The notes: generated by a model from the letters alone, not told the origin. Shown: positions 16,588 through 25,032, counted from the stretch's first letter. The stretch is 64,000 nt of DNA from Oceaniglobus ichthyenteri (GCF_003057885.1 NZ_QAGK01000003.1:186001-250000); one strand, 5' to 3'. Numbers and translations: made by a program.

Positions 16588-16601
16588 TGTAATCGATTAC
16601 A
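16588..16601. promoter_or_regulatory. LacI-type operator, copy 2
   Basis: TGTAATCGATTACA is a perfect 14-bp palindrome, 22 bases before the LacI gene start. It shares the 12-bp core with copy 1. Together the two sites could hold a tetramer or two dimers and repress both divergent directions. Confidence 0.87.
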
Positions 16602-16623
16602 CGAAACTATATTCCGAAAGCCC

Positions 16624-17616
16624 ATGTCAGACAAAATCCGTATCTCCGATGTTGCCGCTTTGGCCGGTGTTTCAACCGCAACGGTCAGTCGTGCTCTGGC
16701 GGCACCGGGCCGGGTGGGCAAGGAGACCCGCGAAAAGGTGCTGAAGGCGGTGCATGCCACCGGATATCAGGTGAACGCCGCCGCGCGCGATCTGCGCCAG
16801 CGGCGGGCGCGGTCCATCCTTATTCTGGCGCCGAACCTGTCCAACACCTTTTTCAGCCGGATTTTTGCCGCGATTCAGGAAGAGGCCAGCGATGCCGGGC
16901 TGACGGTACAGATTTCAGACAGCAGGATCGGGCGTGAAAAACTGGCGACCCTTGGCCATGACGGACGGGCCGACGGTATCATCCTGTTGGATGGCGAAAT
17001 TGACCCGGAGCTGGTGAACAGTTGGCGTTTGCCTGTGATCCAGCTCTGCGAATGGAATCCGGCCTATCATGCGCCGTCGCTGGCCATCGACAATGCCGCC
17101 GCGGCCGGATTGGCGGTAAGGCATCTGGCCGATCTTGGTCACCGGAACCTGTTGCATATTGCCGGACCGGCGGGGAACATTCTGGCGCAAACCCGGCTTG
17201 CCGGATTTCAGGATGCGGCACAGGCGGCCGGAGTGGCGGCGGCGGTATTGCCCGGTGATTTCACGATGGAGTCGGGCGCAGGCGCGGCGCACCAATGGGC
17301 CGCGTCGACAAATCGCCCCACCGGTGTGTTTTGTGCGTCAGATGAATGCGCGCTGGGGTTTATCTCGGACGTGATGCGCCTGGGCTTTGATGTGCCGGGG
17401 CAGGTAAGCGTTGTCGGGTTTGATGACATCGAATTTGCCGATCGGTTCAACCCTGCCCTCACCACCGTGCATCAGCCCCGCGCGACACTGGGCCGTGACG
17501 GGGCGCGACAGCTGATCAAAATGCTGGCGGGTGGGGTAACCGATCCGGTGCTGTCGCAGGTGGTGCCGGCGCATTTGGTCACCCGGGTGTCGACCGGTAA
17601 GGCGCCAACCGTCTGA
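16624..17616 (+). CDS. LacI family transcriptional regulator
   Basis: A 330-residue regulator with an N-terminal LacI helix-turn-helix (ISDVAALAGVSTATVSRAL, residues 7-25), hinge (NAAARDLRQRRARSILIL) and a type-I periplasmic-binding-like sensor domain that ends in DPVLSQVVPAHLVTRVST. GFDDIEFADRFNPALTTVHQP is the typical GalR/CytR-like C-terminal block. It diverges from the isomerase/dehydrogenase/ABC operon across two matching palindromes and is the obvious candidate to bind them. The inducer is likely the imported sugar or a product of it. The start at 16624 leaves the second operator outside the coding region. Confidence 0.95.
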   Translation: MSDKIRISDVAALAGVSTATVSRALAAPGRVGKETREKVLKAVHATGYQVNAAARDLRQRRARSILILAPNLSNTFFSRIFAAIQEEASDAGLTVQISDSRIGREKLATLGHDGRADGIILLDGEIDPELVNSWRLPVIQLCEWNPAYHAPSLAIDNAAAAGLAVRHLADLGHRNLLHIAGPAGNILAQTRLAGFQDAAQAAGVAAAVLPGDFTMESGAGAAHQWAASTNRPTGVFCASDECALGFISDVMRLGFDVPGQVSVVGFDDIEFADRFNPALTTVHQPRATLGRDGARQLIKMLAGGVTDPVLSQVVPAHLVTRVSTGKAPTV

Positions 17617-17644
17617 GGCACGGCGTTTGACCCGAAAACAGGTA

Positions 17645-18343
17645 TTAACCCAGGTTTCTGATCTCATCCGTTGCCACACGGCCATCTTCCAAAGTGATGA
17701 TACGGTCGGCCATTTCCAGAATTCTGGGATCGTGGGTGACCATGACAGTGGTGGTGCCGCGCACCTGACCCAGGGTTTTCAACAACCGCACCACGTTTTG
17801 CCCTGATACCTTGTCAAGGGCCGCCGTGGGTTCATCGGCCAACACGATTTCGGGGTTCGACACCAAAGCGCGGGCCACCGCCACCCGTTGCTTTTGCCCG
17901 CCCGACAGGTTGCCGGGCAGATAATCGCGCCGGTCTGACAGGCCCACCAGATCAAGCATGTGATGGGCGGCGATACGTTGTCTATCGGCGTTGGCGCGGC
18001 CATGCACTTCAAGCCCCATAAGAACGTTTTGCGTCGCGGTCAGGCTTTCATGCAAATTATGCGCCTGAAAGATGAACCCCAACCGTTTGCGCAGCGCCAC
18101 GAGCGAGCGTTCATCTGCCCCGTGCAATTCTTGGCCCAGAACCCGCACGCTGCCGCTGCCCACTTCGCGCAGCGCCCCGATCAGGGTCAGCACAGTGGTT
18201 TTGCCCGATCCGGACGGCCCCATCAACACGGTCAAGCTGCCGCGCGCGATGGTCAGGTTGATATCAAACAAGGCCTGTTTGCGCGCATCGCCAGACCCAA
18301 AGAAATGATCAAGGCCGCGTACCTGTATCGGATCGCGTGTCAA
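17645..18343 (-). CDS. ABC exporter ATP-binding protein, DevA/LolD type
   Basis: A 232-residue ATPase with Walker A (GPSGSGKTT, about residues 42-50), signature LSGGQKQRVAVARAL and Walker B (VLADEPTAALD). It belongs to the MacB/LolD/DevA group that powers tripartite export or lipoprotein release. The order membrane-fusion protein, permease, ATPase in this operon (20735 down to 17645) matches DevB-DevC-DevA, a system first described for glycolipid export in cyanobacterial heterocysts and now seen widely. The start overlaps the permease stop by 4 bases. The substrate here is unknown. Confidence 0.92.
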   Translation of the reverse strand: MTRDPIQVRGLDHFFGSGDARKQALFDINLTIARGSLTVLMGPSGSGKTTVLTLIGALREVGSGSVRVLGQELHGADERSLVALRKRLGFIFQAHNLHESLTATQNVLMGLEVHGRANADRQRIAAHHMLDLVGLSDRRDYLPGNLSGGQKQRVAVARALVSNPEIVLADEPTAALDKVSGQNVVRLLKTLGQVRGTTTVMVTHDPRILEMADRIITLEDGRVATDEIRNLG

Positions 18344-19515
18344 AACAAATCCGCCGGGTCGGCATTGGCCAACCGCCGGGTTGCGATCGCGCCCGACAGG
18401 GTACAGGCGGCCAATGTGCCCAGAAACACCAGAATTGCGCGCCCGGCCTCCATTTCAACGGGCAGGCCCGTCACCGCATTCAGCCCTGCATAAAGCCCGA
18501 TGGAAACAATCAGCCCCGGGATGAAGCCAAAGATCGCCAGGATGATTGCCTCTTCAAACACGATGCCCAAAAAGAATGAATGCCCGTATCCCATGGCCTT
18601 GAACGTTGCATATTCGCGCAGATGATCGGCCACATCGGTGGACAGTACCTGGTAAACAATCACCAATCCCACCAAAATGCCCATGAACACCCCAAATCCA
18701 AAGATGATGCCGGTGGGGCGCTGGGTTGACATGTACGACAGGTCTGATTGTGCGGCCTCTGGCATCGCTTGCACCTTGACGCTTTGCGCCGGCAAGGTGG
18801 CGCGCAGCCGGGCCACCACCGTATCGTGCGACACGCCATCCGCGACCTTAAGCAAGATGTGACTGGGCGCGCCGCTGCTGCGCGTTGGAAAGAACCGCAA
18901 AAAGGTTTGATCAGACATCATCAACATGCCATCGGCCAAAAACCCGCCGCCCACATCCATCGTGCCCACCGCCAACAGGGTTTTGCCATTGGCCTCGAAT
19001 GCAAAGGATTCTCCGGTGCGCAGGCCCGCGACCACCGATTTTGGAATGCCCCGGGTGCCCAGATCCAGCAGGGCGGTGTTTTCCAGGGTCAGTTGGTTCA
19101 GATCGCCCCCGATTCCCGGTGCGACAAAGCCGGGCTGTGTGGAATCCACGCCAAAGGTCAGCATCGAAACCGATGTGCCATCGGGCAGGGTAAAGGGCAG
19201 GTTGCCAAGATACATCGGCGTCGCCCGTGCCACGCCGGGCACGCCCAACGCCTGAAACATCCTGACCCGCGCAACATTATCCTTGTCGGTCAGGGTGTTG
19301 CCGGCGGCAGAGGATAGGATGATATCAGCGTTGAACAATCCATAAGGCGCGATTGTCGAACTGTTCAGCGCGCCCATGATCCCCAATTGCATGAACACCA
19401 GCAGGTTGGCAAAGGCCACGCCGGAAACGGCAGCCACAAACCGCCCCTTGCTGTGGGACAGTTGCAACCACCCGATGGGTAAACGCCGGAATAACAGGGT
19501 CAGCAGGGTGTTCAT
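18340..19515 (-). CDS. ABC exporter permease, DevC-like
   Basis: A 391-residue permease of the FtsX/MacB-type fold. One membrane segment sits near residues 28-48 (AVSGVAFANLLVFMQLGIMG), followed by a large periplasmic domain to about residue 265 and three C-terminal segments (GIIFGFGVFMGILVGLVIVY, EEAIILAIFGFIPGLIVSIG, AILVFLGTLAACTLSGAIAT). The LSTDVADHLREYATFKAMGY loop is characteristic of DevC. It overlaps the ATPase start and the membrane-fusion protein stop by 4 bases each, so all three genes form one coupled unit. Confidence 0.9.
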   Translation of the reverse strand: MNTLLTLLFRRLPIGWLQLSHSKGRFVAAVSGVAFANLLVFMQLGIMGALNSSTIAPYGLFNADIILSSAAGNTLTDKDNVARVRMFQALGVPGVARATPMYLGNLPFTLPDGTSVSMLTFGVDSTQPGFVAPGIGGDLNQLTLENTALLDLGTRGIPKSVVAGLRTGESFAFEANGKTLLAVGTMDVGGGFLADGMLMMSDQTFLRFFPTRSSGAPSHILLKVADGVSHDTVVARLRATLPAQSVKVQAMPEAAQSDLSYMSTQRPTGIIFGFGVFMGILVGLVIVYQVLSTDVADHLREYATFKAMGYGHSFFLGIVFEEAIILAIFGFIPGLIVSIGLYAGLNAVTGLPVEMEAGRAILVFLGTLAACTLSGAIATRRLANADPADLF

Positions 19516-20735
19516 TCAGAACGGCCCGCGTCGATGCGAACGATGGTTTCCAGATTGGTAAAGGTGCGCGCACTGGCGGATGACGCCTCGTCCAGATCAA
19601 TGATTACCATAACGACCCGGGCATCGGTATTGGCCGCAGGATCCGCCGATGTGATGGATTGCCGCCCGATTTCCAACCCGATGGCCGATACCACGCCATG
19701 CAAATCCTGGCCCAGGGCATCGGCCGACACCGTTACCGGATCACCGATGGTCACGCGGCCGATCATGGTTTGGTAAACTTCGGCCTCTACCGTCATTTTC
19801 GAGATATCGCCAAGGTCGATCATGCCGCCGCTGGGCGGGCGTTCGCCCAGACGGGCGTTGATATCCAACACGGTGCCGCGCACCGGCGCGCGGACATAGG
19901 CGCGTTCAAGATCCTGTTTGGCGCGGGCCAGATCGGCGCGCGCGGCGTCCAGATTGGCCTCGGCCACGGCGATGTCGGCCTGGGCGGTTTCTGATCCGCT
20001 GTCATAGCGCGACAGGGTGGCGATGGCGCGTTCTTCGTCGCGCTGCGCCTCGCTGGCGCGTGCCAGGGCGCGGTCAAAATCGGCGCGGTTCATCACGCCG
20101 CGTTCAAACAGCGATGTGGCACGGTCCAATTCCGATTGCGCCACCTTTGCGGTGGCCTGAGCGCGCTCAAGCGAGGCCAATGCCTCGGCCGTGCTGGCGG
20201 CGATTGCGCTTTTGGTCTGGGCCAAATTCGCCTCGCGCACGCGCAGGTTGGCCGCGGCTGCGGCGGCGATGCTTTGCAATTGCGCCAGATTGTCGAGCAC
20301 GGCAAGGATATCGTCAGCCTCGACCGTGTCGCCAATCGCCACCCGGATTTCGGCAATCCGCGCGTCGCCCGCCCCTGACGGGGTTGCGACGCTGGAAATA
20401 TCACCAAAGGGGATGATCCGGCCCAAGGCGACAACATCGCCCTCGCTGATCACGGCCACCTGTTCTTGTGCGATGACCTGTTGAATGGCGGTGGCAATCG
20501 GGGTTTGGGTGCCGGCCCCGGGTTCAAGTCCGGTCGCGTTGAAAAATACCCGCAGGCCGGGGGGCTGAAAATACATGCCGATCACAGCGCCTGTGAACAG
20601 CGTGACCATGACCAGCGGTATAAGAAACCAGTGGGATCGCCGGGCGCGCCGAGGTGCCTGATCCGGGCCCGCCTTGGTGATCCCGTTGTCTTCCAAAGGC
20701 AGGGGCGGGGTGGTTTTTACGGGATCGGATGTCAT
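19512..20735 (-). CDS. HlyD/DevB-type membrane-fusion protein
   Basis: A 407-residue periplasmic adaptor. A cytoplasmic N-terminal tail with a basic patch (APRRARRSH) leads to one membrane segment near residues 35-55 (FLIPLVMVTLFTGAVIGMYF). A lipoyl-like barrel and a long coiled-coil hairpin rich in Ala, Glu, Gln and Arg follow (about residues 140-285). The barrel strand RAPVRGTVLDINARLGE closes the hairpin. It bridges the DevC-like permease to an outer-membrane channel such as TolC, which is not encoded here. The start at 20735 was chosen because it gives a compact MTSDP N-terminus; a 12-residue upstream extension lacks a ribosome site. Confidence 0.9.
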   Translation of the reverse strand: MTSDPVKTTPPLPLEDNGITKAGPDQAPRRARRSHWFLIPLVMVTLFTGAVIGMYFQPPGLRVFFNATGLEPGAGTQTPIATAIQQVIAQEQVAVISEGDVVALGRIIPFGDISSVATPSGAGDARIAEIRVAIGDTVEADDILAVLDNLAQLQSIAAAAAANLRVREANLAQTKSAIAASTAEALASLERAQATAKVAQSELDRATSLFERGVMNRADFDRALARASEAQRDEERAIATLSRYDSGSETAQADIAVAEANLDAARADLARAKQDLERAYVRAPVRGTVLDINARLGERPPSGGMIDLGDISKMTVEAEVYQTMIGRVTIGDPVTVSADALGQDLHGVVSAIGLEIGRQSITSADPAANTDARVVMVIIDLDEASSASARTFTNLETIVRIDAGRSE

Positions 20736-20778
20736 GGGCGGTCTTTCAAAAGTGATAGCGCAGCATAACATCGTTTGA

Positions 20779-20810
20779 CCGCCTGCACAGGTCGGGGCCC
20801 GTGCAGGCGG
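20779..20810. terminator. Strong hairpin between exporter operon and DsrE-like gene
   Basis: CCGCCTGCAC (20779-20788) pairs perfectly with GTGCAGGCGG (20801-20810). It lies just past the stop of the reverse-strand DsrE-like gene and upstream of the exporter operon. No clear U-tract follows on the minus strand, so it may be a Rho-assisted or 3'-protecting hairpin rather than a classical terminator. Confidence 0.6.
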
Positions 20811-20818
20811 CCGGTGTT

Positions 20819-21259
20819 TTAAAAGCTCATGACGGTCGTGTCATCGGCAACGATTGCCGCGCCCATCGCATCGGGCGCGGCAGCGGTGACACCGTCCAGC
20901 AATACCGATGCATCCGTGCCTTTGCCGGGCAGATAAATTGCACAGACCTGCACCTTCAGGCCCTTTTGCGCCATCATCATCTGCATCAACCCTTGCGGGC
21001 TTGCGTCTTTCGGGGGCTGACCCGTGGTGGCCGAGGCGGGCGCGTCTTTCAGCGCGATATCGCCTGCCGGACCGCACAACAGCATCTCGGCTTTTGCACC
21101 GGCATCAATGGCGTTCATGGTCAGAACCATCGCCATCAACTGAGTCTGGGGTTCGGCCGCTGTCAGGATGGTGATCAGTTTGTTCGGCTCATCAGCCTGG
21201 GCCGCAGTGCCAAGGCCAAGGGCAAGGGCGGTGGCGGCAAACAGTTTTGAGAAACGCAT
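20819..21259 (-). CDS. DsrE-like protein with signal peptide
   Basis: A 146-residue protein with a Sec signal peptide (MRFSKLFAATALALGLGTA, cleavage near AAQA) and a DsrE/F-like core: LITILTAAEPQTQLMAMVLT, then AGAKAEMLLCGPAGDIALKD with a conserved-type cysteine, and a second cysteine in LKVQVCAIYLPGK. DsrE-family proteins bind or relay sulfur, or serve as small structural subunits. A periplasmic version beside a cytochrome bd operon and near a sulfide operon suggests a sulfur-related role, but the family is broad. The start at 21259 follows AGGAGTATTCCA; upstream in-frame sequence belongs to the neighbouring small membrane gene region. Confidence 0.75.
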   Translation of the reverse strand: MRFSKLFAATALALGLGTAAQADEPNKLITILTAAEPQTQLMAMVLTMNAIDAGAKAEMLLCGPAGDIALKDAPASATTGQPPKDASPQGLMQMMMAQKGLKVQVCAIYLPGKGTDASVLLDGVTAAAPDAMGAAIVADDTTVMSF

Positions 21260-21290
21260 TGGAATACTCCTTTGGAGGGTGAAAAAAAAA

Positions 21291-21398
21291 TCAGACGTGG
21301 ATCGCCAGCCGGATGGCATAGGCCACAAGGCCAAGTGCAAGCACACTCATGATCCACAAGGCGACAAACCAGGTGATTTTGCGCCACCTGCCCGGCAT
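21291..21398 (-). CDS. DUF2474 small membrane subunit of cytochrome bd oxidase (CydX-like, 35 aa)
   Basis: A 35-residue peptide starting MPGRWRKITWFVALWIMS and continuing as one membrane helix, ending in IRLAIHV. The WRxxxWFVxLW pattern fits DUF2474, the tiny protein found after cioB/cydB in proteobacteria and thought to be a CydX-like stabilising subunit. Its ATG shares a base with the cydB stop (TGATG at 21398), so translation is coupled. The frame closes with TGA at 21293-21291. Length and context agree with the family; the assignment rests on pattern and position. Confidence 0.82.
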   Translation of the reverse strand: MPGRWRKITWFVALWIMSVLALGLVAYAIRLAIHV

Positions 21399-22402
21399 CA
21401 GTGGTACCCCACGGCCGGGTCAATCTTGCCGCGGAACACCCAATAGGCATAGGCGGTATAGCCCAGGATCATCGGCACCAGAACCACCGTGCCAACCAGG
21501 GCAAACCACAGGCTTTCATCAGGGGCGGCGGTTTCGGCAATGGTCAGGCTGGGCGGCACCATATTGGGGTAAAAGCTGATGCCGATTCCGATGAAACACA
21601 GAACAAACAGGCCCAGTGCGGCCAGAAACGGCTGTGCATCCTTACCGGCATTCAGCCCCGCAAACAGCGCCCAGGCCGTTGCCAGAACCGCGGCCGGCAT
21701 CAAAACGCTCAGGACACTGCCGGGCAGGTTGAACCAGCGCTGAAAATACTCCGGATCCTGAAACGGCGTCAGAATGCTGACGATTCCGATAAAACCCAGC
21801 GTGCCCGCGCCCAGCCACCAGGCATATCCCTGCATCTGGCGTTGCAGGCTGCCTTCGGTTTTCAGGATGATCCATGTCGCGCCCAGCAGGGCATAGCCGA
21901 CGATAACGGCAAGCCCGGTCAGCACGGAAAACACGCTCAGCCAATCCCACCAGCCCCCGGCATAGGCGCGGTCGACCACTTCGATGCCCTGAACCAGTGC
22001 GCCAAGGGCGATGCCCTGCATGAAGGCCGCAATCAGCGAGCCGCCGAAAAATGCCGCGTCCCAGACCCATTTCCAACGGGTCGTGCGCCAGCGATATTCA
22101 AAGGCCACGCCGCGAAAGATAAGCGCCAGCAACATTAGAATGATCGGCATGTAAAGGGCGGGCATGATCACCGCATAGGCCAGGGGGAAAACCGCAAACA
22201 ATCCCCCCCCGCCCAGCACCAGCCAGGTTTCGTTGCCGTCCCAGATCGGCGCGATGGAATTCATCATCGTCGCCTTTTCCCGCTCACTTTCGGCAAAAGG
22301 GAACAGGATTCCAACGCCCAGATCAAAACCATCAAGGATCACATAGGTCAGAACCGCAAAGGCGATGATCCCGGCCCAGATAAAGGAAAGTTCAAACATC
22401 AC
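21398..22402 (-). CDS. cydB: Cytochrome bd ubiquinol oxidase subunit II (CioB/CydB)
   Basis: A 334-residue integral membrane protein with the CydB N-terminus (FAVLTYVILDGFDLGVG, about residues 16-32) and the conserved APIWDGNETWLVLGGGGLFA. It pairs with subunit I (22411) to form the bd-type quinol oxidase, which reduces oxygen to water without pumping protons and tolerates inhibitors such as cyanide or sulfide. The start is MMFEL at 22402; the second Met (22399) is equally possible. It lies 8 bases after the subunit I stop and overlaps the DUF2474 start by one base. Confidence 0.96.
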   Translation of the reverse strand: MMFELSFIWAGIIAFAVLTYVILDGFDLGVGILFPFAESEREKATMMNSIAPIWDGNETWLVLGGGGLFAVFPLAYAVIMPALYMPIILMLLALIFRGVAFEYRWRTTRWKWVWDAAFFGGSLIAAFMQGIALGALVQGIEVVDRAYAGGWWDWLSVFSVLTGLAVIVGYALLGATWIILKTEGSLQRQMQGYAWWLGAGTLGFIGIVSILTPFQDPEYFQRWFNLPGSVLSVLMPAAVLATAWALFAGLNAGKDAQPFLAALGLFVLCFIGIGISFYPNMVPPSLTIAETAAPDESLWFALVGTVVLVPMILGYTAYAYWVFRGKIDPAVGYH

Positions 22403-22410
22403 ATATCTCC

Positions 22411-23820
22411 TTATTCGCCGGGCAGGGCATTGGGGTTTGTCTGGGCCACGGGCGTGGTGCCAGCGGCGCGCAGGGGGCCATCCTGCAGGTTTGGTTTCAA
22501 ATCACCCGTGGGGCTGTTCATCATGCGCAGCAGATAAAACGTGCCCGCGCCAAAGATGAAGAAATACACGATGATAAAGGCAATCAGCGAGGCAGCCACC
22601 GCCGGTGCGGCCACCGGTGCCAGACTGTCGCTGGTGCGCAGCAGGCCATAGACGGTGAAGGGTTGGCGCCCGACCTCGGTGGTGACCCACCCGGCCAGAA
22701 CCGCTATAAACCCGGTTGGCCCCATGACAATCGCCGCGCGGTACAACCATGGGTCGGTATAAAGCCGCCCGCGCAGCCGCCGCCATAACGCCCAGGCCCC
22801 TAGGCCCAGCATGGCAAAGCCAAGGGCAACCATCACCCGAAAGCTCCAGAATACGATGGCGACGGGGGGCTGATCGGCCTGTGGGATTGTATCCAACCCA
22901 TCCAGCGGCGCGTTCAGATCATGTTTCAGGATCAGACTGGAGAGTTTCGGGATTTGCACGGCATAATCGACCCGCTTATCCTCGGCGTTGGGGATGCCGA
23001 ACAGGATCAGCGGCGCGCCGTCGGGGTGACTGTCGTAATGCCCCTCCATCGCCATGACCTTGGCGGGTTGATGCTCCAACGTGTTCAGCCCGTGCAGATC
23101 GCCCGCGAAAATCTGAATCGGAGCGACGACAATCAACATCCACATCGCCATGGAAAACATCCGCCGTGCCGGTGTATCGCCACGATCCCGCAACAGATGC
23201 AAACCGCCCACCGCACCCACAACCAGCGCCGTGGTCAGATAGGCCGCCAGCACCATATGCACCAGCCGATAAGGGAACGACGGGTTGAACACGATCTGCC
23301 ACCAGTCTTCGGGAACGAACTGACCCAGATCATTGATCCCGTATCCCACAGGCGTCTGCATCCATGAGTTGACCGATAGAATCCAGGTGGCCGACATCAG
23401 CGTGCCAAAGGCAACCATCGCCGTGGCAAACATGTGCAACCCATCGCCCACCCGTTCACGCCCAAACAGCATGATACCCAGGAACCCGGCCTCAAGAAAA
23501 AACGCCGATAACACCTCATAGGCCATCAATGGCCCCAGGATCGGCCCGGTCTTGTCAGAAAACACCGACCAGTTGGTGCCAAACTGATAAGACATGACAA
23601 TGCCCGAAACGACACCCATGCCGAACGCCACTGCAAAGATCTTTTTCCAGTAGTTGAACAGCGTCAGATAGGTGTCGTCGCGGGTGCGCAGCCAAAGACC
23701 ATTCAAAACCGCCAGATAACTGGCCAATCCAATCGAAAACGCAGGAAAGATAATGTGAAACGATACGGTGAACGCGAACTGTGCGCGCGCCAGAGTTTCG
23801 GCTGTGAACTGGTCAAACAT
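22411..23820 (-). CDS. cydA: Cytochrome bd ubiquinol oxidase subunit I, short Q-loop (CioA) type
   Basis: A 469-residue protein with haem ligands in the expected places (His22 in SFHIIFPAFSIG, the conserved Met region around HMFATAMVAFG). GWVTTEVGRQPFTVYG near the C-terminus is the GRQP motif of quinol oxidases. Its length, about 50 residues shorter than E. coli CydA, indicates the short Q-loop form called CioA, often described as cyanide-insensitive. The gene order subunit I, subunit II, DUF2474 is standard. It is followed upstream by a peroxiredoxin gene on the same strand, 15 bases away. Confidence 0.96.
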   Translation of the reverse strand: MFDQFTAETLARAQFAFTVSFHIIFPAFSIGLASYLAVLNGLWLRTRDDTYLTLFNYWKKIFAVAFGMGVVSGIVMSYQFGTNWSVFSDKTGPILGPLMAYEVLSAFFLEAGFLGIMLFGRERVGDGLHMFATAMVAFGTLMSATWILSVNSWMQTPVGYGINDLGQFVPEDWWQIVFNPSFPYRLVHMVLAAYLTTALVVGAVGGLHLLRDRGDTPARRMFSMAMWMLIVVAPIQIFAGDLHGLNTLEHQPAKVMAMEGHYDSHPDGAPLILFGIPNAEDKRVDYAVQIPKLSSLILKHDLNAPLDGLDTIPQADQPPVAIVFWSFRVMVALGFAMLGLGAWALWRRLRGRLYTDPWLYRAAIVMGPTGFIAVLAGWVTTEVGRQPFTVYGLLRTSDSLAPVAAPAVAASLIAFIIVYFFIFGAGTFYLLRMMNSPTGDLKPNLQDGPLRAAGTTPVAQTNPNALPGE

Positions 23821-23835
23821 GGCGGGCCTGTCAGA

Positions 23836-24462
23836 TTAGAGTTTCACGGTACGCAGGTAGGGGCGCAGGGTGGTGAACCCCTGAGGGAACGCTTTTTGCG
23901 CATCGGCGTCGGATACCGACGGGGGAATGATCACATCCTGTCCGGGCACCCAATCGGCGGGGGTGGCGATTTTTTTGCTATCACCCAGTTGCAGCGCGTC
24001 GATCACGCGCAAAATCTCATCGAAATTGCGACCCACGTTCATGGGATAGGTCAGCGTCAGGCGCACCTTTTTGTTCGGGTCAATGATGAACACCGAACGC
24101 ACGGCGGCTGTTTCACTCTCGTTGGGGTGAATCATGTCGTACATCTTGGCGATCTTCAGATCGGCATCGGCCACGATCGGGAACTTCAGCACGGTGTTTT
24201 GCGTGTCGTTCACGTCTTCGATCCACTTGTTGTGCTCGTCCACGCTGTCGGTCGACAGGCCGATGGGCTTCACGTTCCGCTCGGCGAACTGTTCGGCCAA
24301 CTGGGCGGTGCGGCCCATTTCGGTGGTGCAGACCGGGGTGAAATCGGCCGGATGGCTGAAAAAGAACGCCCACTGATCGCCAATCCAATCGTGAAACTGG
24401 ATCGGGCCGTTGGTGGTTTCGGCGGTGAAATCGGGCGTGATGTCGCCAATTCTGATGCTCAT
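23836..24462 (-). CDS. 1-Cys peroxiredoxin (Prx6/AhpC-TSA family)
   Basis: A 208-residue thiol peroxidase with the peroxidatic cysteine in PADFTPVCTTEMG (Cys45) and the Prx6-type block KFPIVADADLKIAKMYDMIH. No other cysteine occurs in the protein, so this is a 1-Cys enzyme that needs an external thiol such as glutathione. It removes peroxides in the cytoplasm. It is the first gene of a run that continues with the bd oxidase and diverges from the Rrf2 regulator, suggesting shared control by redox or NO/sulfide signals. The start at 24462 gives the standard MSIRIGDITPDF N-terminus. Confidence 0.94.
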   Translation of the reverse strand: MSIRIGDITPDFTAETTNGPIQFHDWIGDQWAFFFSHPADFTPVCTTEMGRTAQLAEQFAERNVKPIGLSTDSVDEHNKWIEDVNDTQNTVLKFPIVADADLKIAKMYDMIHPNESETAAVRSVFIIDPNKKVRLTLTYPMNVGRNFDEILRVIDALQLGDSKKIATPADWVPGQDVIIPPSVSDADAQKAFPQGFTTLRPYLRTVKL

Positions 24463-24567
24463 GGTTTTTTTCCTATATTGCGAATAGTTCTTTACTGCAC
24501 CTATCAAGGCAGGTTTACAAATGCAATACTTTGAATATATCTTTTGGGTGCGACAAGAAGGTGCGCC

Positions 24568-25032
24568 ATGAAATTGACCAGTTATTCCAACTACGCGCTG
24601 CGCTCGCTTCAGCTGGCGGCGCTGAAGGCGCCCAATCTGGTGCGCATTGAAGATGTGGCCAGGATTCACAACCTGTCGCGCCCGCATATCATGAAGATCG
24701 TTCATGAACTGGGGCGGGCCGGGTATCTGGAAACGGTGCGGGGCCGGGGTGGCGGGTTTCGCCTGTCGCGCCCGGCGGATCAGATCATTGTGGGCGATGT
24801 CATTCGCATCACCGAAGGGCCGCTGGACGTGGTTGAATGTTTCAACCCGGCAAAAAATACCTGTCCGCTGATCGGAATTTGCGTGCTGTCAAAGAAGATG
24901 CAAGAGGCGACAGCCGCTTTCATGGCGGTTCTGGATGATTTGACGGTTGCGGATATTTCGGCCAACCGTGGGCAGTTGATGGCACGAATCGCCCCTCTGG
25001 ATATTCCAACACTGGACACAGCCGCAGAATGA
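24568..25032 (+). CDS. Rrf2 family [2Fe-2S] transcriptional regulator (NsrR-like)
   Basis: A 154-residue winged-helix regulator. The Rrf2 N-terminus is MKLTSYSNYALRSLQLAAL, the recognition region is RIHNLSRPHIMKIVHELGRA, and the wing is VRGRGGGFRLSRP. Three cysteines in the pattern C-x7-C-x5-C (ECFNPAKNTC then PLIGIC) should hold an iron-sulfur cluster as in NsrR or IscR. It probably senses NO or redox state and may control the divergent peroxiredoxin/bd oxidase genes as well as the sulfur genes that follow. The start at 24568 matches the family N-terminus exactly. Its stop overlaps the Crp/Fnr start by 4 bases. Confidence 0.92.
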   Translation: MKLTSYSNYALRSLQLAALKAPNLVRIEDVARIHNLSRPHIMKIVHELGRAGYLETVRGRGGGFRLSRPADQIIVGDVIRITEGPLDVVECFNPAKNTCPLIGICVLSKKMQEATAAFMAVLDDLTVADISANRGQLMARIAPLDIPTLDTAAE

